From the NCBI GenBank assembly GCA_903910245.1, contig CAIVYX010000110.1:1-5304 (forward strand): a stretch of 5,304 bases of DNA. The letters are read 5' to 3'. How positions within the stretch are numbered: the stretch's first letter is position 1; every line of letters starts with the position of its first letter. Below are positions 4,338 to 5,304 of the stretch, piece after piece. Below the pieces are notes generated by a model that was not told the DNA's origin, did no database searches, and worked only from the letters and a program-made list of their open reading frames with translations. The translations under genes were made by a program, and so were the position numbers. This stretch comes from an uncultured Opitutia bacterium. Lineage in GTDB: Bacteria > Verrucomicrobiota > Verrucomicrobiia > Opitutales > UBA953.

Positions 4338-5304
4338 AGCGAACGGCCGTGAGCGTCGAGACGCTCCATGCGCGCAAACGCGTCGACTACGCCGGCTGCT
4401 TTCTTGAGCGAGGTTGGGTCGTACTGCACCAAGCTCGTGCGACGGAGGAAGTCGGCGACGCGCAGGCCGCTGAAGAAGCGACCCGTGCCGCCGGTCGGGA
4501 GCGTGTGGCTCGGGCCGGCGGTGAAGTCGCCGAGTACCGTGGGCGTATGGCTACCCATGAGGATTGCGCCAGCCGTCGTGATCTGGGCGGACAGCTTCTT
4601 GAGCTTACCCTTCGCGACCATCAGTTCGAGGTGTTCCGGGGCGACGAGATTCGCGGCTTCGGCGGCGTCCTCGATCTTCGGGACCAGGATCACGCAGACC
4701 TTGGCGGCGAGCGCTTTGCGGATCTTCTCGCCGTGGGTGAGGGAGTTGGACTGCGAGCGCGCGGCGGCGAGGCACTTGTCGGCGAAGGCTTCGGTCTCCG
4801 TCACTAGATAGAGCTTCTCCTTGCCGCTACCGTGTTCGGCTTGAGCGCAGAGGTCGGCCGCGACCCATTCCGGCTTCGCGGTGCGGTCGGCGATGATCAT
4901 CACTTCGCTCGGGCCAGGGAGGAGGTCGACGCCGACGAGGCCGAAGACCTGGCGTTTCGCTTCGGTGACGAAGGTGTTGCCCGGGCCGAAGATCTTGTCG
5001 ACCGGCGTGACCGTGCTCGTGCCGAGGGTCATCGCCGCGATGGCTTGGGCGCCGCCGATCGCGTAGACTTCGCGGACACCGCAGAGGTAGAGCGCGGCAA
5101 GGATGTCGGGATTAATTTTTCCGTCTGGTCCGGGAGGCGTGCAGGCGCAGAGTTCCGGGACGCCGGCGACCTTGGCGGGGAGCGCGGTCATCAGCACCGT
5201 GGAGACGAGCGGCACCTGGCCGCCGGGGATATAGAGGCCGCAGCGACGGATCGCGTGGTGGCGTTCGCCGACCGTGGCGCCGTGCGGGTTTTTCGCCGTC
5301 CAGC
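4322..5304 (-). CDS. hisD: Histidinol dehydrogenase, C-terminal three quarters (N-terminus off right edge)
   Basis: HisD oxidises L-histidinol to L-histidine in two NAD+-dependent steps, the end of the pathway; it is a cytoplasmic zinc enzyme. The window holds 326 residues of a family of about 430, so roughly the first 100 are missing. Counting from the first whole codon at 5302, the fragment opens with GATVGERHHAIRRCGLYIPGGQVPLVSTVLM and continues with IGGAQAIAAMTLGT and the KIFGPGN motif. Zinc ligands known from E. coli HisD are all in place: Q154 and H157 in AQAEHG, D259 in LGDFTAGPSHTLPTGGTGRF, and H318 in LDAHGRSLK. The catalytic Glu-His pair is E223-H224 in VAPEHLELM. Spacing between the ligands agrees with E. 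coli. The reading frame is intact across the right edge; an apparent start at 5215 is only an in-frame GTG (Val30). It ends in TGA at 4324-4322, tail to tail with hisN. Confidence 0.97.
   Translation of the reverse strand, partial: WTAKNPHGATVGERHHAIRRCGLYIPGGQVPLVSTVLMTALPAKVAGVPELCACTPPGPDGKINPDILAALYLCGVREVYAIGGAQAIAAMTLGTSTVTPVDKIFGPGNTFVTEAKRQVFGLVGVDLLPGPSEVMIIADRTAKPEWVAADLCAQAEHGSGKEKLYLVTETEAFADKCLAAARSQSNSLTHGEKIRKALAAKVCVILVPKIEDAAEAANLVAPEHLELMVAKGKLKKLSAQITTAGAILMGSHTPTVLGDFTAGPSHTLPTGGTGRFFSGLRVADFLRRTSLVQYDPTSLKKAAGVVDAFARMERLDAHGRSLKIRL

Noticed and set aside
4349..4811. Two plus-strand open frames of about 150 codons opposite hisD.
   Set aside because: HisD is intact here with all zinc ligands in place; the opposite frames lack any family pattern.
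1..5304. CRISPR arrays, tRNA or rRNA genes, insertion sequences, attachment sites, replication origins.
   Set aside because: No regularly spaced direct repeats, cloverleaf or rRNA signatures, transposase motifs or terminal inverted repeats were found; nearly all the DNA is accounted for by chromosomal genes.

Overview
The window is G+C-rich, densely coding bacterial chromosome with seven genes, two of them cut by the window edges. No rRNA, tRNA, CRISPR array, insertion sequence or other mobile element is visible. The best guess for the host is a member of the PVC group (Verrucomicrobiota/Opitutales-like, or possibly Planctomycetota). This rests on the secreted propeller-like protein at 2075-3451, whose sequence style I associate with PVC genomes, and on most starts lacking a Shine-Dalgarno sequence. 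The placement is an inference from memory, not a computed classification.

Layout: positions 1-2027 and 2075-3451 are all read on the minus strand. In order of transcription they are a secreted beta-propeller-like protein (3451-2075), a DUF2071/YqjF-family protein (2027-1296), a HAD-superfamily hydrolase (1303-653, overlapping its upstream neighbour by 8 nt), a 41-residue single-pass membrane protein (552-427), and the N-terminus of acetyl-CoA synthetase acs (425 to the left edge). The small membrane gene stops one nucleotide before the acs ATG. The first three genes look like one operon. The 100-nt gap at 553-652 may carry a separate promoter for the small gene plus acs.

On the other side of an 89-nt divergent intergenic region, hisN (inositol-monophosphatase-family histidinol-phosphatase) runs on the plus strand from 3541 to 4314. 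It converges with hisD (histidinol dehydrogenase, minus strand, 5304-4322, N-terminus off the right edge). The two stop codons are 7 nt apart, and a short hairpin plus T-run that could end hisN transcription lies inside the last codons of hisD. HisN and HisD catalyse the last dephosphorylation and the two final oxidations of histidine biosynthesis, so this part of the window is a histidine locus.

I see no convincing new defence, mobile or signalling system. The points most worth a second look are the small membrane gene coupled to acs, the uncharacterised propeller/DUF2071/HAD set, the Asn in HAD motif I, and possible RNA structure ahead of hisN.
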